Positions 1 through 10,502 of a stretch of DNA of 64,000 bases are shown one piece after another. Each line of letters opens with the position of its first letter. Position 1 is the first letter of the stretch. Both the position numbers and the translations under genes were made by a program. The notes under the pieces were generated by a model. It did not search any database and was not told where the DNA came from. It saw nothing but the letters and a program-made list of their open reading frames with translations. The stretch spans positions 1,488,001-1,552,000 of the forward strand of contig JAJUBI010000005.1 of the NCBI GenBank assembly GCA_022419385.1, given 5' to 3'. Origin of the DNA: Paraconiothyrium sp. Pb-2020. Taxonomy: Eukaryota; Ascomycota; Dothideomycetes; Pleosporales; Didymosphaeriaceae.

Positions 1-3000
1 AGTTTAAGTTGCTGAATGACGCAAACATACCTGTGCATCTTCTTATCGGACGTCGACACCCGGATCTGTCGAGCTGCTACTGGGGCTGGCCGTACACCAA
101 AGAATCGTGGAAGGAGTGGAACGAGCGATTCTTTTCTGCGAATCTCGAGACTATTGCTGAGCACGTCAATACGCTGAGCATATTATACGATCTTCGGAAT
201 CCTCTTGATACGGACCGCCTCTCGCTCATCGATGCAAAACGTCCTTTCTCCCCACCTGAAGGAACCTGTCCGACGAGGGTCTGCCTCTTGGAAGACCCAA
301 ACAACGGCAAGTGTCCGTTTGTTCAAAAGCATCCCGGGCAACGGAATCGACATCCGCGTCCCCAAGTATCTGGCGTCCGAAAACCACCCAAGACTGGGAG
401 CAAGAAAAACATGGGATTTCCACTGCCTACATATAGAGGCCTTGCACCGAGTAATACCTATGCCCCTCCCACTGGCGAGCACGCAAACGATGAAGCAAAG
501 GAGGACGACTCTGACGAAGGAGACATGGAGACATTCCCTCTTCGTCTAGCGAGACGCTCCGCCTATCTTCGTGAGGCAGTCGGCTGGGTCCGCTTCTGGG
601 AAGCGTACGCGACGAGCTTTAAGAGCCTGACTGCGCTGCACGTGCGTATGCCACGATGCCATGACACAGTTAGCTCGTGGCGGCTAGCAAGGCTGCTGAA
701 CAGGCACAACGGGTGGACTACGCTCTCATACACTGATGAGCGACAGCACATGCAGACTGAAGAGGATCTTCTGTCAACCTTTGAAGATGAGGGTATCGCG
801 TCGGTTGACGTGTGGTACCACATGAAGGAGTCGCGTGTATGGCCTGCAGGGCGCTTCGTAAGGCGCAGTTGGGTGTGGGATCCACTACAGCTCGTCGACG
901 AGCGCTCCGAACCTATTCTCGAACCTAAAGTGGACCCGGACGACGAAAACAAAGAACCGCAATTTCAACGTGTGGGGAAACGATATCTTGCATATCGCTT
1001 CGAGCCTCGAAAGAGACCTAACCTTGCGTCCCATGACAATACCGTGGAGGTAGGTGAAATTGAGGCTCTTCGCGCGGCCCGTCGGGATGTCGAAGTGGCG
1101 GTGGCCCACGAGGAAGACAACGGTGATCCAAGGGATGATGATGGCTTACCAACAAAGCCCGAAGACGAGCGTATCACACGACCTGAGAAGCTGCCCCACC
1201 AGATACCTGGCTTCGCGAGCAAGTTCAAGAGCGTGTACGGGCACCATATTCGCAACGTAGCAGGCGGTCAGTGGCGCGAAGAGCTAAGACAGATGATTAC
1301 TTTCATTGATGAGCAAAACAACCGTCCAAATGTCGTTGCTGTCCCTAGGGAGTTCCGAGAATTGAAAGACGAAGGGCGCGAAAAGGAGCGCCAGCAGAAG
1401 ATCTATGACGAACGGGACAAGCTTAAAGCTTTGCTCGCTGAGGAACCTCCCTATAGCCATATCTTTGCGGTCAAGGATGATCGTATCGCGCTTGGAGATG
1501 TGCATGAGCAGGTGTGGGATGGAGATGACGAATTTGAAGACGAAGACGACTCCGACATAGCAAGCACCCATGAAAGAGCCCAGGGAGAGCTTAATGAGTA
1601 TCCCAAGAGAAGAAGTCAGGAAAGTACAGCGCGGAACCAAGATCCACTGAATTCGGCGTATCCACTCGCAGCAAGTGGCTATACACTTTCAAGTGAAGAT
1701 CTTCAAAGCAAAGCTCTCCCAGCGGACTCGGGATTTGATACGGAGGTTGATTCACTCTTCAACGACAGCGAGCCTGAGAAGATCAACCAAATTGCCTCCT
1801 CTCCGCCTACGTCCACACCCCCACAGCGCAAAGCTAGTCGGGAGGATAAGTCGCCAGCCCGCACGTCTCCACCACCCAGCCGAAGTCCTAGAAGGCCGCC
1901 GACTTCAGGCCCCTTCGATCAATCGTCGGCATCAGAAAATGACAATGGAGACGAAGACGACACGCCAAGACCGAATGCCCCTCCAAGCACGAAAGCTGGC
2001 CCAAAGCAAGACCCACCAATCGAACGCGTGATCCGCTCACCCCGGACACCGATCGATGAAGATTATACTGATAACGATTTTGAAGACGATTACGGAAACC
2101 CTACTGATACGGAGGGATTGTATACATCTCCAGAGCATTCGGGAGCTGAGCAAGAGCAGGCGCAGGAGTGGCCGAAGACTAATTATGAGAAGATTGGGGA
2201 GAGGGAAAAGGATCAGGGAGCTGAGGAGGCGGTCGGCGTGAGTGGCGATGATAAGGGTGAGGGTATGCCTTTTATGGAATGGCTTTCCCAAGCAAGTATA
2301 GCTGCTAATGCGACTGCAGCTATTCCAACGGTGTCGAGTGCCGGTGGTGGTGCTCAGATAATCGAGCCGGCTTCAACGACGGTAAAGCGCCAGCGCTCAG
2401 AGAATGCTGCTAGCAAGGACGTTCCGAGCAAGAAAGCCAAGACAGCTGAGGCACAGAACAAGGAATCAGCGCCAGAGCCAGCTACTGCAAGCGCAGGTGA
2501 GAAGCGCAAGGAAGCTCCAACCAACGAATCGGCGCAAATCAAAAAGACAAAGACCACGAAAAGCGGACGTCCGATCAAAGAAGCTGAAATCACCCAACCC
2601 GCTTACGAAGGAGACGACGAACCTTTGAGCGTGGCAGAGCAAAAGGCAACAACGAAACGGACGCATAGCCAAGCCGACTATGTACCGTCGCCCACAACAG
2701 GCAAGGCAGCTGCTAATGAAGCCTCCGACGATGACGAACCCGAAATTCCAAAAGAGAAGGGGCCGACAAAGAAAGGAAAGGGCAAAGGCTCGGCCGCTGC
2801 TCCAGCCCCGAATGCCACCGTTCCTGGCGCCTCTGCTCCTGCCCTTGCTTCCACAACGCCTGCAGCTGGTGCAGCTACTATACAAGTGCCATCGAAGGCT
2901 AGTGGGGAGCCCGACTATGCCAGGTTGACGGTTGTGAACTTGAGAGCGTTGGCGAAGCAGAGAGGTCTTAGGTTGACGGGGGCCAAGCTGAAGGCCGACA

Positions 3001-3077
3001 TTGTGAGGAGATTTGAGGAGGACGATGCGAGTAGAGGAGGCGGAAGTGGGGGTGGGGTTGAGAGCGGGGCGGTATAA
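1..3077 (+). CDS. SAP-domain acidic protein, 5' end outside the window
   Basis: The reading frame is open from the left edge to a TAA at 3075-3077, giving at least 1,024 residues. No in-frame ATG precedes the first conserved-looking stretch, so the true start lies upstream. The first ~300 residues look folded (Trp-rich, e.g. CYWGWPY, then a segment around SLTALHVRMPRC). Residues ~300-970 are highly charged, Ser/Pro/Glu/Asp-rich and probably disordered. The last ~45 residues form a SAP motif (LTVVNLRALAKQRGL...GAKLKADIVRRF), the helix-extended-helix fold that usually binds DNA in nuclear proteins, followed by a Gly-rich tail. A nuclear role is inferred from SAP only; I do not recognise the N-terminal part. 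No intron is needed in the visible portion. It converges with PIK1. Confidence 0.8.
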   Translation, partial: FKLLNDANIPVHLLIGRRHPDLSSCYWGWPYTKESWKEWNERFFSANLETIAEHVNTLSILYDLRNPLDTDRLSLIDAKRPFSPPEGTCPTRVCLLEDPNNGKCPFVQKHPGQRNRHPRPQVSGVRKPPKTGSKKNMGFPLPTYRGLAPSNTYAPPTGEHANDEAKEDDSDEGDMETFPLRLARRSAYLREAVGWVRFWEAYATSFKSLTALHVRMPRCHDTVSSWRLARLLNRHNGWTTLSYTDERQHMQTEEDLLSTFEDEGIASVDVWYHMKESRVWPAGRFVRRSWVWDPLQLVDERSEPILEPKVDPDDENKEPQFQRVGKRYLAYRFEPRKRPNLASHDNTVEVGEIEALRAARRDVEVAVAHEEDNGDPRDDDGLPTKPEDERITRPEKLPHQIPGFASKFKSVYGHHIRNVAGGQWREELRQMITFIDEQNNRPNVVAVPREFRELKDEGREKERQQKIYDERDKLKALLAEEPPYSHIFAVKDDRIALGDVHEQVWDGDDEFEDEDDSDIASTHERAQGELNEYPKRRSQESTARNQDPLNSAYPLAASGYTLSSEDLQSKALPADSGFDTEVDSLFNDSEPEKINQIASSPPTSTPPQRKASREDKSPARTSPPPSRSPRRPPTSGPFDQSSASENDNGDEDDTPRPNAPPSTKAGPKQDPPIERVIRSPRTPIDEDYTDNDFEDDYGNPTDTEGLYTSPEHSGAEQEQAQEWPKTNYEKIGEREKDQGAEEAVGVSGDDKGEGMPFMEWLSQASIAANATAAIPTVSSAGGGAQIIEPASTTVKRQRSENAASKDVPSKKAKTAEAQNKESAPEPATASAGEKRKEAPTNESAQIKKTKTTKSGRPIKEAEITQPAYEGDDEPLSVAEQKATTKRTHSQADYVPSPTTGKAAANEASDDDEPEIPKEKGPTKKGKGKGSAAAPAPNATVPGASAPALASTTPAAGAATIQVPSKASGEPDYARLTVVNLRALAKQRGLRLTGAKLKADIVRRFEEDDASRGGGSGGGVESGAV

Positions 3078-3996
3078 GGGAGTGCGTGAGTTTCTCTGCA
3101 TTACTAACATTAATGAAAGTTGTAGGAGGTGCGTCTCCATATGTTGGTCCCGTTTTGATTTTATCGTTGGTTATCCTGTGGTATTACCGTATTCCTCTCG
3201 CGATGATTATCTCCGCAGTCGGGTCCATCTCGAACAGGAAAGAATAGCCAATAATGTCAACTCAATCACCACTCTGTATGTTGGTAAAAGTCTCTTAGCT
3301 GAAGGGTCGCTGTGTACGAGCGTCCTCCAGGGGTTCTAGCCTGTATCGTATTCCAGATGATAGAAGCACGTGGAAAAAACATCTTCGGTTGCATCTAATC
3401 ATATCAGGGTATTAACTGTTGGCCTTGGGAACGCTTATGGGCTGCGGCCGCGATGTCGTGTAACACATGTGATGAACATAAGCGGGGCCATCGTTGTGTT
3501 AGCAGAGTATGGCGCGAACATTGACTCCCTGGTCCGTCCAGAAGTGTGTCTCATGCGTTGAGCAATCAGCCACTGCGACAGTGAGATAATTTGAAGGCTA
3601 AAAAGACACCGGGATGGGATTTTAAAAGGTGAGAGGGCTGGCTGCTCTGAGTTTCCGATTGAGAACAAGGTCGTCGCGAGTGGGCAAAGAATTGAATTAG
3701 TCGAGGATATATTTGTCGAGGCATCGGAGGAGATCTTGCATTGAGATTTGTCCAGTCTACCAAATCTTTGCCGAGGTACGAATTTTATGCATTGAGAGTA
3801 GTCTCACTACCTTCGGCAGACATCTTCCGCACAGCCTATCCAACATGATATCCCAACCATAAACCCAGGCTCCAGAAAATGCAGAATGACGACACCCCTG
3901 CAATGCAATGCAGATCCCATCAAAGCCAAAAGGTACTCCGCCGCGTTGTAATTTCTTATGTTCAAGCCGAGATGGAGATGAAGATGGATGCAGAAA
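3078..3996. other. Convergent intergenic region, no gene seen
   Basis: Lies between the stop codons of the SAP-domain gene (+) and PIK1 (-). It should hold both 3' untranslated regions. Short open frames exist on both strands, but none has recognisable content. No repeat or RNA gene was seen. Confidence 0.6.
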
Positions 3997-6900
3997 TCAA
4001 TATATCCCTTGCGTGCGGTATTGAAAGGTATCGTAACTGCGATGCGTTAGTGGGATACTGAGGAATGACACTTCAATGAGTCACTTACAGTCGGGTATAA
4101 TAACTCCCCACGCTCTTGCTGATCAACTCTTCGACGAAAACCTCCGCTTCTTCCTTGCTAAGATGCAACATCATGCGTGCGCGAAGAGAATTTGTAACAC
4201 CGGCTGAGCCTGCTGCAAAACACGGCATCTTGCTCTGCTTACCCATCATGTCGACCAACATGATCAGCCTCTCCGCCTCTTTCCGCAAAGCCTGGAACGA
4301 CTTTTTACATAACGTCTTGAACTCATCAAAAGCGGGCGCTGTCAAACCTCCAAGTACATCTACGTATTCTTGGGTTAGCTTGAATGGAGCAGCCTCAAAA
4401 CCCATACTGCCTGGCGAGTTAGACAGCATAAAACCGAAGTCGATGTGGATAATGTGGCCCATGTTATCAATAAGGAGGTTGCCATTGTGACGGTCCTTGA
4501 GCTGAAGGACATAGGAAATCATGCTGTAAGCCGCGAGGGATCGAGCAAAAGCATCAATGCCTGCCTTATATGGCTCTGATTCCGGCTCACCGAAAGTCTT
4601 CGTGAAGTGGTCTTTGAGCGTGGCAATGCGCTTCTTGGGATTGGTACCGGCGGCAATGCTCGCTAGAGTTAAACTGCGCTTCAGTGAATGCAGCGAGACA
4701 CCGTTCGTTATGGTTTCGATCAAGCCCGAGGACTCGCCAGTGACCAATATGCGCATTCGCTTAGTCCAGACAGGGACATTCAACTCTTCCCATATCTTTG
4801 CGCACACTTCGATAAGTTGGCAGGCAAAAGCCTCCTGGCGAAGATCAGCTCCAGTCTTTACGATGACGCTGACTAGGTCCCAGTTCTTCATGTGACCGTA
4901 CGGTGATGATCGCCGTATGCGCTCCTTTTTAGCACTCCATTCCTCGCCAAACGTAGCTGCGCTGGGGTCATCACGGTCACCCTGTCTTTTCACGCCTCCT
5001 GTCTTCAGGTCGTTCTCCATACGCGCTGCGCCTGCTCCCAAATTGGTTGCTGCTACCATGCCTTCTTCGAGGTTTTCAGGCTCCGCCGTAATCGAGGTTG
5101 GGTCCGCCTCGGCCAGTATGTTATCGAAGGTAGGGCCCGTTTCCTCTGTTAGAAAATTCTGCTCTTCCAGTGTTTGCATGCTTGCAATGATTTTGGCCTT
5201 GATGGCTGCCACTTCAGCCTTAGGACGTTTTGATCCGCTTTGCTCGAGTTGAGCTAACATCTGAGCTGCTGTTCGCATGTGGGTAGCAAGAGCAGAAATG
5301 TCCGGTTGATCCGCGCTCATGGTTCCGCGCGTAACCGGCATAGTCATTCGTCGAGGAATAGGGCTACTTGATCTGCTTAGTTCCGTGACCGATGTTCGTG
5401 GTGTTGACAGTGTTGCGATTGAAGAGAGCGTGTTCGCACCACTAGATGATCTAGGCGCCGTCGCTTTACCGTTTACAACCGTAACCGCAGCGCTTGGAAG
5501 TGTCACCTTCGCGGGACCGGTCGTGATGTCTCCCGTCTCAGGTTCGTTAATAAGCGAGGTGCTACTGAGATCACCATTTGCAGGTTCGAACACGCTATCC
5601 GAACCGTTCGCCACCGGTCTGTCATGCACCAGATGTTCGGCATGTGTGATGTCGAAAAGGCGTCGCTTTGAAGTACCCTTCTCCAGCAACAATCTTTCTA
5701 AGACCTGTTGGTTCTGTTCGGAATCAGGATCAAAGTTGAAGTCTTCCTTCAACACTTCAACCATGAGCAGGTAAGGCACTCGTTCCGCACTGTTCAAACT
5801 AGTCGCTTCCGCCGGATTTATCCTTACGATGCGGTGATGCTGACTCTGTGAAGCTATTCCATCTCTCAAACTGGCGGGCGCAATGACAGGAATATCGACT
5901 TCAGCTGGAAGATCCTGGTCCATGAGCGCAAGTTCGGCCCTAAGCGCACTAAGACGGGCCTGCTTAGGCACAACAACTAGCCTATTCGAGATGTCCTCCA
6001 AAGCACTTAGGAATTGTGACTCGAGTCGGAAGTAGTTGGATCGAAGGAGTCTGCGCTTTTGCGAGCGGGACAATGCCGTTGGGGTAAGCGGTCTTGGCAG
6101 GTGCCTGCTCGAACGGTGATGGTCAGGTCTGGTGCCTAAGCCAGCAGTCGGAGGAGGCGTTGGTAGTGGAGATGTCGCACCATTGCGAAAATCGGGGAGC
6201 GAAGACGAGCTGAGACGAGCTTCTGCGCTTACAGACAGGAGACTGGGTCGCTGATGTGCGGAGGCGATGCGATCCAGACGATGAGGTCTTACAACCTTCT
6301 TCCGTAATTCTTTCGAGCCATCCTCGTCCTTTATTATTGGTGTGGAGGGTTTGGATATTCTTCCGTCTTCAGGATCCGAATGTCCGCCAGTTGCCCGCGG
6401 CCGCCTTGTCCTAGGAGTACCGGCCACGGTATTGCTCCTGCCCACCTTGGCTGTTTGTACGTTATCAGAGATCATATCGTCAAGTGGTCGCGGTTTGCGC
6501 GCTTGGGCGATAGCAAGTGGCCCAGCATGTTTGGGCAGGAAGGGTGCGGCTATACTAGCGAGCACCAGGCTGGATAGGACGGTGACAGGCAAGACGTTTT
6601 CCTTGACTTTCTCGCGCCGCTGGGGCTCGGCGGAGCCGAAGACGATGCGCTGGACCTTATTGTATATTCGTCGGCATGTTTTGAATGCGTGGGAATTCGG
6701 GGCTCCGGCGAGATCATGGAGGTAGGTTTGGAATAGCCAGAATGTCTGCCCATGTTAGCATCCGCTCGCCATTACCGGGGATTGCAATCCCACCAGCAGT
6801 GCGCCGTTGACCGACTCCTCGCATAGATCTATTATGAATTCTTCCAAGGCCATCGACTCGTTGTCGACGCTGATGAGAAGGTGACATAGCCTGTTCCGCA

Positions 6901-7210
6901 TGAGCTACCTGTAGGCGGGCGGGGACATGGCGAAGGGCGTACTGCGGGAGGAAGAACTCGATCTCCTCGTATGCGAAGTGCCGTAGCTTATTACAGAGAA
7001 CATAGTGGATGCCAACGTGATCTGCATATCGTCTGCGCGCACACGGTGGTTAGCGGGGAGCTCTCGTGTGTAGAGAGGTACTGTGGCCGTGCGACGCGGG
7101 ACGCAACGGTGGCTTCGAGGCAGCACTCACGAAAGGTAGGCGACTGTCAGCGATGGATCGTGGTTGAAGTGATCCGACTCGAGGAAGCGCTCCAGCAGAT
7201 TCCAACTCAT
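3997..7210 (-). CDS. PIK1: Phosphatidylinositol 4-kinase Pik1 (PI4K-beta type)
   Basis: Phosphorylates phosphatidylinositol to PI4P; in fungi the enzyme works at the Golgi in secretion. I read five exons: 7210-7131, 7032-6943, 6890-6794, 6745-4089 and 4036-3997 (introns 98, 52, 48 and 52 nt), giving 987 residues, normal for filamentous ascomycetes. The N-terminus (MSWNLLERFLESDHF) leads into the lipid-kinase-unique domain (about residues 50-115, with FFLPQLCHLLISVDNES and FIIDLCEESVNGALL). A long Ser/Pro-rich linker follows. The kinase domain is C-terminal: VKTGADLRQEAF near residue 724, the catalytic loop DRHNGN near 841, and DFGFML near 857. The last intron lies almost at the stop codon and adds YDTFQYRTQGIY; reading through it would truncate the tail. 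The homology is very clear; the splice sites are inferred. Confidence 0.96.
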
Positions 7211-7736
7211 CTCATCTGGGACAGCGCATTGGAGCAAGGGTGTACGGTAACAGAGGTGCCTGCAACGTCCGCAAAAGGGTGAGCTTGTCTTGGAGATGGA
7301 GCAGGGTTGCGGACGCTTGGCGGACAGGGCTGCCGCGAACGGTTACAGGCGAAACGATGCCGTGAGCCGCACTACGCTCATCTGCTGTAGGAACGACAAA
7401 TTTCCGGCACAGCGGACGTGTTCTGTCCAAGGTGATGGGCAAAGTCTGCACAGAGCCGGAGACTGACTGACCCGCGCGCTCTGCTGTTTCTCCGGTAGTG
7501 GAAGCCGTCCGTAGTCCCCGAGCGCACATCAGCAACACGAAAGGAAGGTTCGCTGGGTAGTCAAAGTGCGACAACACCAAGGGGACTCATTCTTGCGGGA
7601 TTGGCTCAAAGCGCAAATATACAACACGAAAGCATCCTAAGGTGGCTGCGTCTCGAAGAACATGTCGTAGCACCTTACTTTTGCGCCATCATGAGCACGT
7701 GACGGCGCGCTTTTCAAGACTCCGAGGCCCTGACGT
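7211..7736. other. Promoter/leader region of PIK1
   Basis: Separates the PIK1 start codon from the stop codon of the next gene on the same strand. It is fairly GC-rich with no convincing TATA box. A 122-codon minus-strand frame runs through it (7212-7580) but has no recognisable content and probably lies within the PIK1 5' leader. Confidence 0.5.
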
Positions 7737-9324
7737 TTAATCTCGTGGCTCCGCGTGGTCATAGACATCGTACTTATACCGGCTTCCCACATGATCACTC
7801 CTCAACCCGCTCTGGCCCTCCCCATACACCTTCTCCCTAGCCGTCAACCCATCCCTGGGGGCTTCGCTATAGATCCCTCTCCGCCTCAACTCTGGCACCA
7901 GTAGCTCGACAACATCTTCAAAGCTACCTGGCGTCGTCACATACCCAATGTTGAATCCATCAACATCCGCTTCCCGCACCCACCTTTCCAACTCATCTGC
8001 TACCTTCGTTGGTGACCCAACGGCAACGGGACCGAGACCTCCTATAGAGGCTTTCTCAGCAATCACGCGAGGCGTCCAGCGGGGTACATCGGGCGACGTC
8101 GCGGTGAATTGATCAAGGAGGCTACGCACGCGGTTATCTTCCGTAGCGTCGGCAGCTGTGAGGTCGTGGTCGGGAGGATATTTCGATAGATCAATACCAG
8201 TCCAGCCACTAACGAGGACCAAGCCACCGATAGTTGAGACGTATCTCCTCAGCTCCTCATATTTCTCCTGAGCTTCCTCATCTGTGCGCCCTATGATTGG
8301 GGTGAACGTAGTAAAGAATTTGATGCTTTGTGGGTCACGTCCCTTTTCTTTCGCTAGTTGTCTTATCTTGTCGATTTTAGGGCGTAGGATTGTGGGTGAA
8401 TGTGAGGAGACAAAGATTGCTTCAGCGTGGGTGGCTGCGAACTCGGATCCCGCGGATGAGGTGCCGGCTTGAAACAAGAGTGGGGTGCGCTGGGGAGATG
8501 GATCCACGATGTGACGTGACTCTAGCTGGAAGTATTTGCCGTCATGTTTGATGGTACGAATCTTAGCTGGATCGATGTACTCGTCCTCTTCTACATTTTC
8601 GGTAATAGCATCAGGAGCCCACGACCCTTCCCAGAGCCTAGAAGCGTGCTGTTAGTTATCTGTATACACCGCAGTGGTTCGTCGAAACGCATACTTGTAC
8701 AAGACACGTAGATACTCGTCAGCTTGCGCGTAGCGTTCATCATGCTCAATTGGATTGTCCAGTCCGATCGCCTTAAATGCAGCCTTCTTCCAGCTCGTCA
8801 CGATGTTCCATCCGAAGCGACCACCCGTCAGGTGATCCAACGTACTAAACCGCTTCGCCAGCAGGAAAGGCGGCTCAAAAGATGTTGGTGCAGTAATAGC
8901 AAATGCTAGGTTCTTCGTCACTGCAGCCATCGCAGAGATGGGCTTCAAGTGGTCAGTCGCTATTTCAGGGTATCAAAAATCCCCATCAGATACTGACAAT
9001 TGTAGGGTCTGTCATCGGCCACTGCGCAGCTCTTCTAATACAGTTGTCGAGACTTCCCTCGTACGTATCGTATCCGCCATATGTATCGGCGAGAAATAAT
9101 GCGTTAATACCACCACGATCGAGCAGTTTAGCAAGGTCGACCCAGTAGTCGAGCTTTCGCTTCGTGGCTGAGCGATCTTTGGGATTCTTCCATTGGCCTG
9201 GTGAGAGGTGACCGACTGTCGACATATCGAAAGCATTGAGAAGAATCTTCTTCTTCGTAGTCGCGGGAGCATTGTCGGTTGCTTTTGGGATACCGTGCGT
9301 ATCGTTGGGCGATATACCTGTCAT
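7737..9324 (-). CDS. LLM-class flavin-dependent monooxygenase (NtaA/SnaA/DszA family), copy 1
   Basis: Three exons, 9324-8998, 8942-8695 and 8637-7737 (introns 55 and 57 nt), encode 491 residues. The family uses reduced FMN supplied by a separate reductase to oxygenate small molecules such as nitrilotriacetate, dibenzothiophene sulfone or pristinamycin IIB. Family signs: the strand-1 start KKILLNAFDM, LAKLLDRGGINALFLADTYGGYD, QWPMTDP, the core LTGGRFGWNIVTSW, HDERYAQADEYLRVLYK, then SPQRTPLLFQAGTSSAG and GWTGIDLSKYP. The C-terminus is REKVYGEGQSGLR... It is divergently transcribed from a Baeyer-Villiger-type monooxygenase across 1.18 kb. A related gene lies at the other end of the window. The substrate cannot be told from the sequence. 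Confidence 0.93.
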
Positions 9325-10502
9325 GGTGGCTACGAAGGACTATTAATCTGGGAGTGTGTCAGTCTTGGATCAGAAGCTCCGAGGCACCGTAGAGTCTTAT
9401 AAGCCCTGTACTATCGTTCCGCTCAGTTGCTGTAGCGAGTGTATCGATATGTCGCTATGAGCCGCCATAGTGTTCTCCACCTTGTCCGCGTACGTAACAT
9501 CGAGAATTGATTCCGTCATTGCAAACGCATCTTGCGCCAAACAAAAGTGCTAGGCGCGACAAGAAAAGAACTATCATGGACGGATGACTGGGCGTCGCTA
9601 CCGCACCAGTGAACAGGGGGAAGAATCGACTACCCGATGACTGCAGTAGATTGCAGATTGCGTGCTCGCCATCCAGTGATGACGGATGATCCCGCAATGG
9701 AGCTCGACAACGCCGCTCGAACCCGACGTAAGTGCGAGTAACCTAGTTTGGCCGCCATAACGTGCCAAAGCCGGTTGTTTTACCAGGAAACGTATGTTTT
9801 TGAGACTTGTGCTTAGGTGCGTGTTGATTTGTGTGTGTTCCATGCAAGCTGTAAGCACATATCCGGGAAATTTTGGGGTATAATGGCAAGTGCTGCTATG
9901 CAGGCTTTTGCTGAAGCAATGTCCCTGCTGAAAGACCAGAAAAAGCTCTAAGAGATAGAGGTGGAAAAGAGACTGGTGCCTCCTCTGGCGCACTTACCAT
10001 CATTCACTGTGTTTAATCGGGAAGAACATTAGAGGGACTACTGAATATAATGTGTAATGTGAAGCTAAGGGTCATTTCACGTGGTCATCCTAATTCGAGC
10101 AGAGTAAGCAACCATGCCTGAACAAATGATTGAACCACCCTACGCATTACCCAGCGACGAATGATGAGGCCAGCGAAGATGGCGACATCCTAGTTTAGCG
10201 ACAGCGGCGAGCTGAGATCAGCTGCCAAAACTTCGGAATGTTTTGCCCAGTGCTGGCGCGTATACCGTCAACTGGGGTAGAAAAGGCGTGATTGCCCTAT
10301 CACTAAATTGGCCGGTTATCGCACGCGGGAGTAAATCGAGGCGGGCAGGCTTCGCGTCAACAGAGGATTTGACCTCTTCCTTTAAAGCGCGGCGCTGAAA
10401 TTCTGAAGTACCGGCAGATTGATGGTCGGCTTTCGTCCGTCTTCATCGCGTTCGTCTTAGGAAATCCAGACACTGGACGACAACCGTACTAACCCGACAA
10501 GG
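9325..10502. other. Divergent intergenic region between two monooxygenase genes
   Basis: Should contain the promoters of both the LLM monooxygenase (-) and the FAD monooxygenase (+). An E-box CACGTG sits at 10078-10083, but such hexamers are expected by chance at this density. A 131-codon minus-strand frame (9598-9993) has no recognisable content. No transposon remnant was seen. Confidence 0.5.

Noticed and set aside
2466..3140. 224-codon minus-strand open frame
   Set aside because: It lies opposite the end of the SAP-domain gene and mirrors its codon pattern.
9598..9993. 131-codon minus-strand open frame between the two monooxygenases
   Set aside because: No recognisable content and poor protein-like composition. 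It is more likely promoter DNA.
10078..10083. CACGTG in the divergent monooxygenase promoter as a sulfur-regulon (Cbf1-type) signal
   Set aside because: About 15 such palindromes are expected by chance in 64 kb, and no partner motif was seen.
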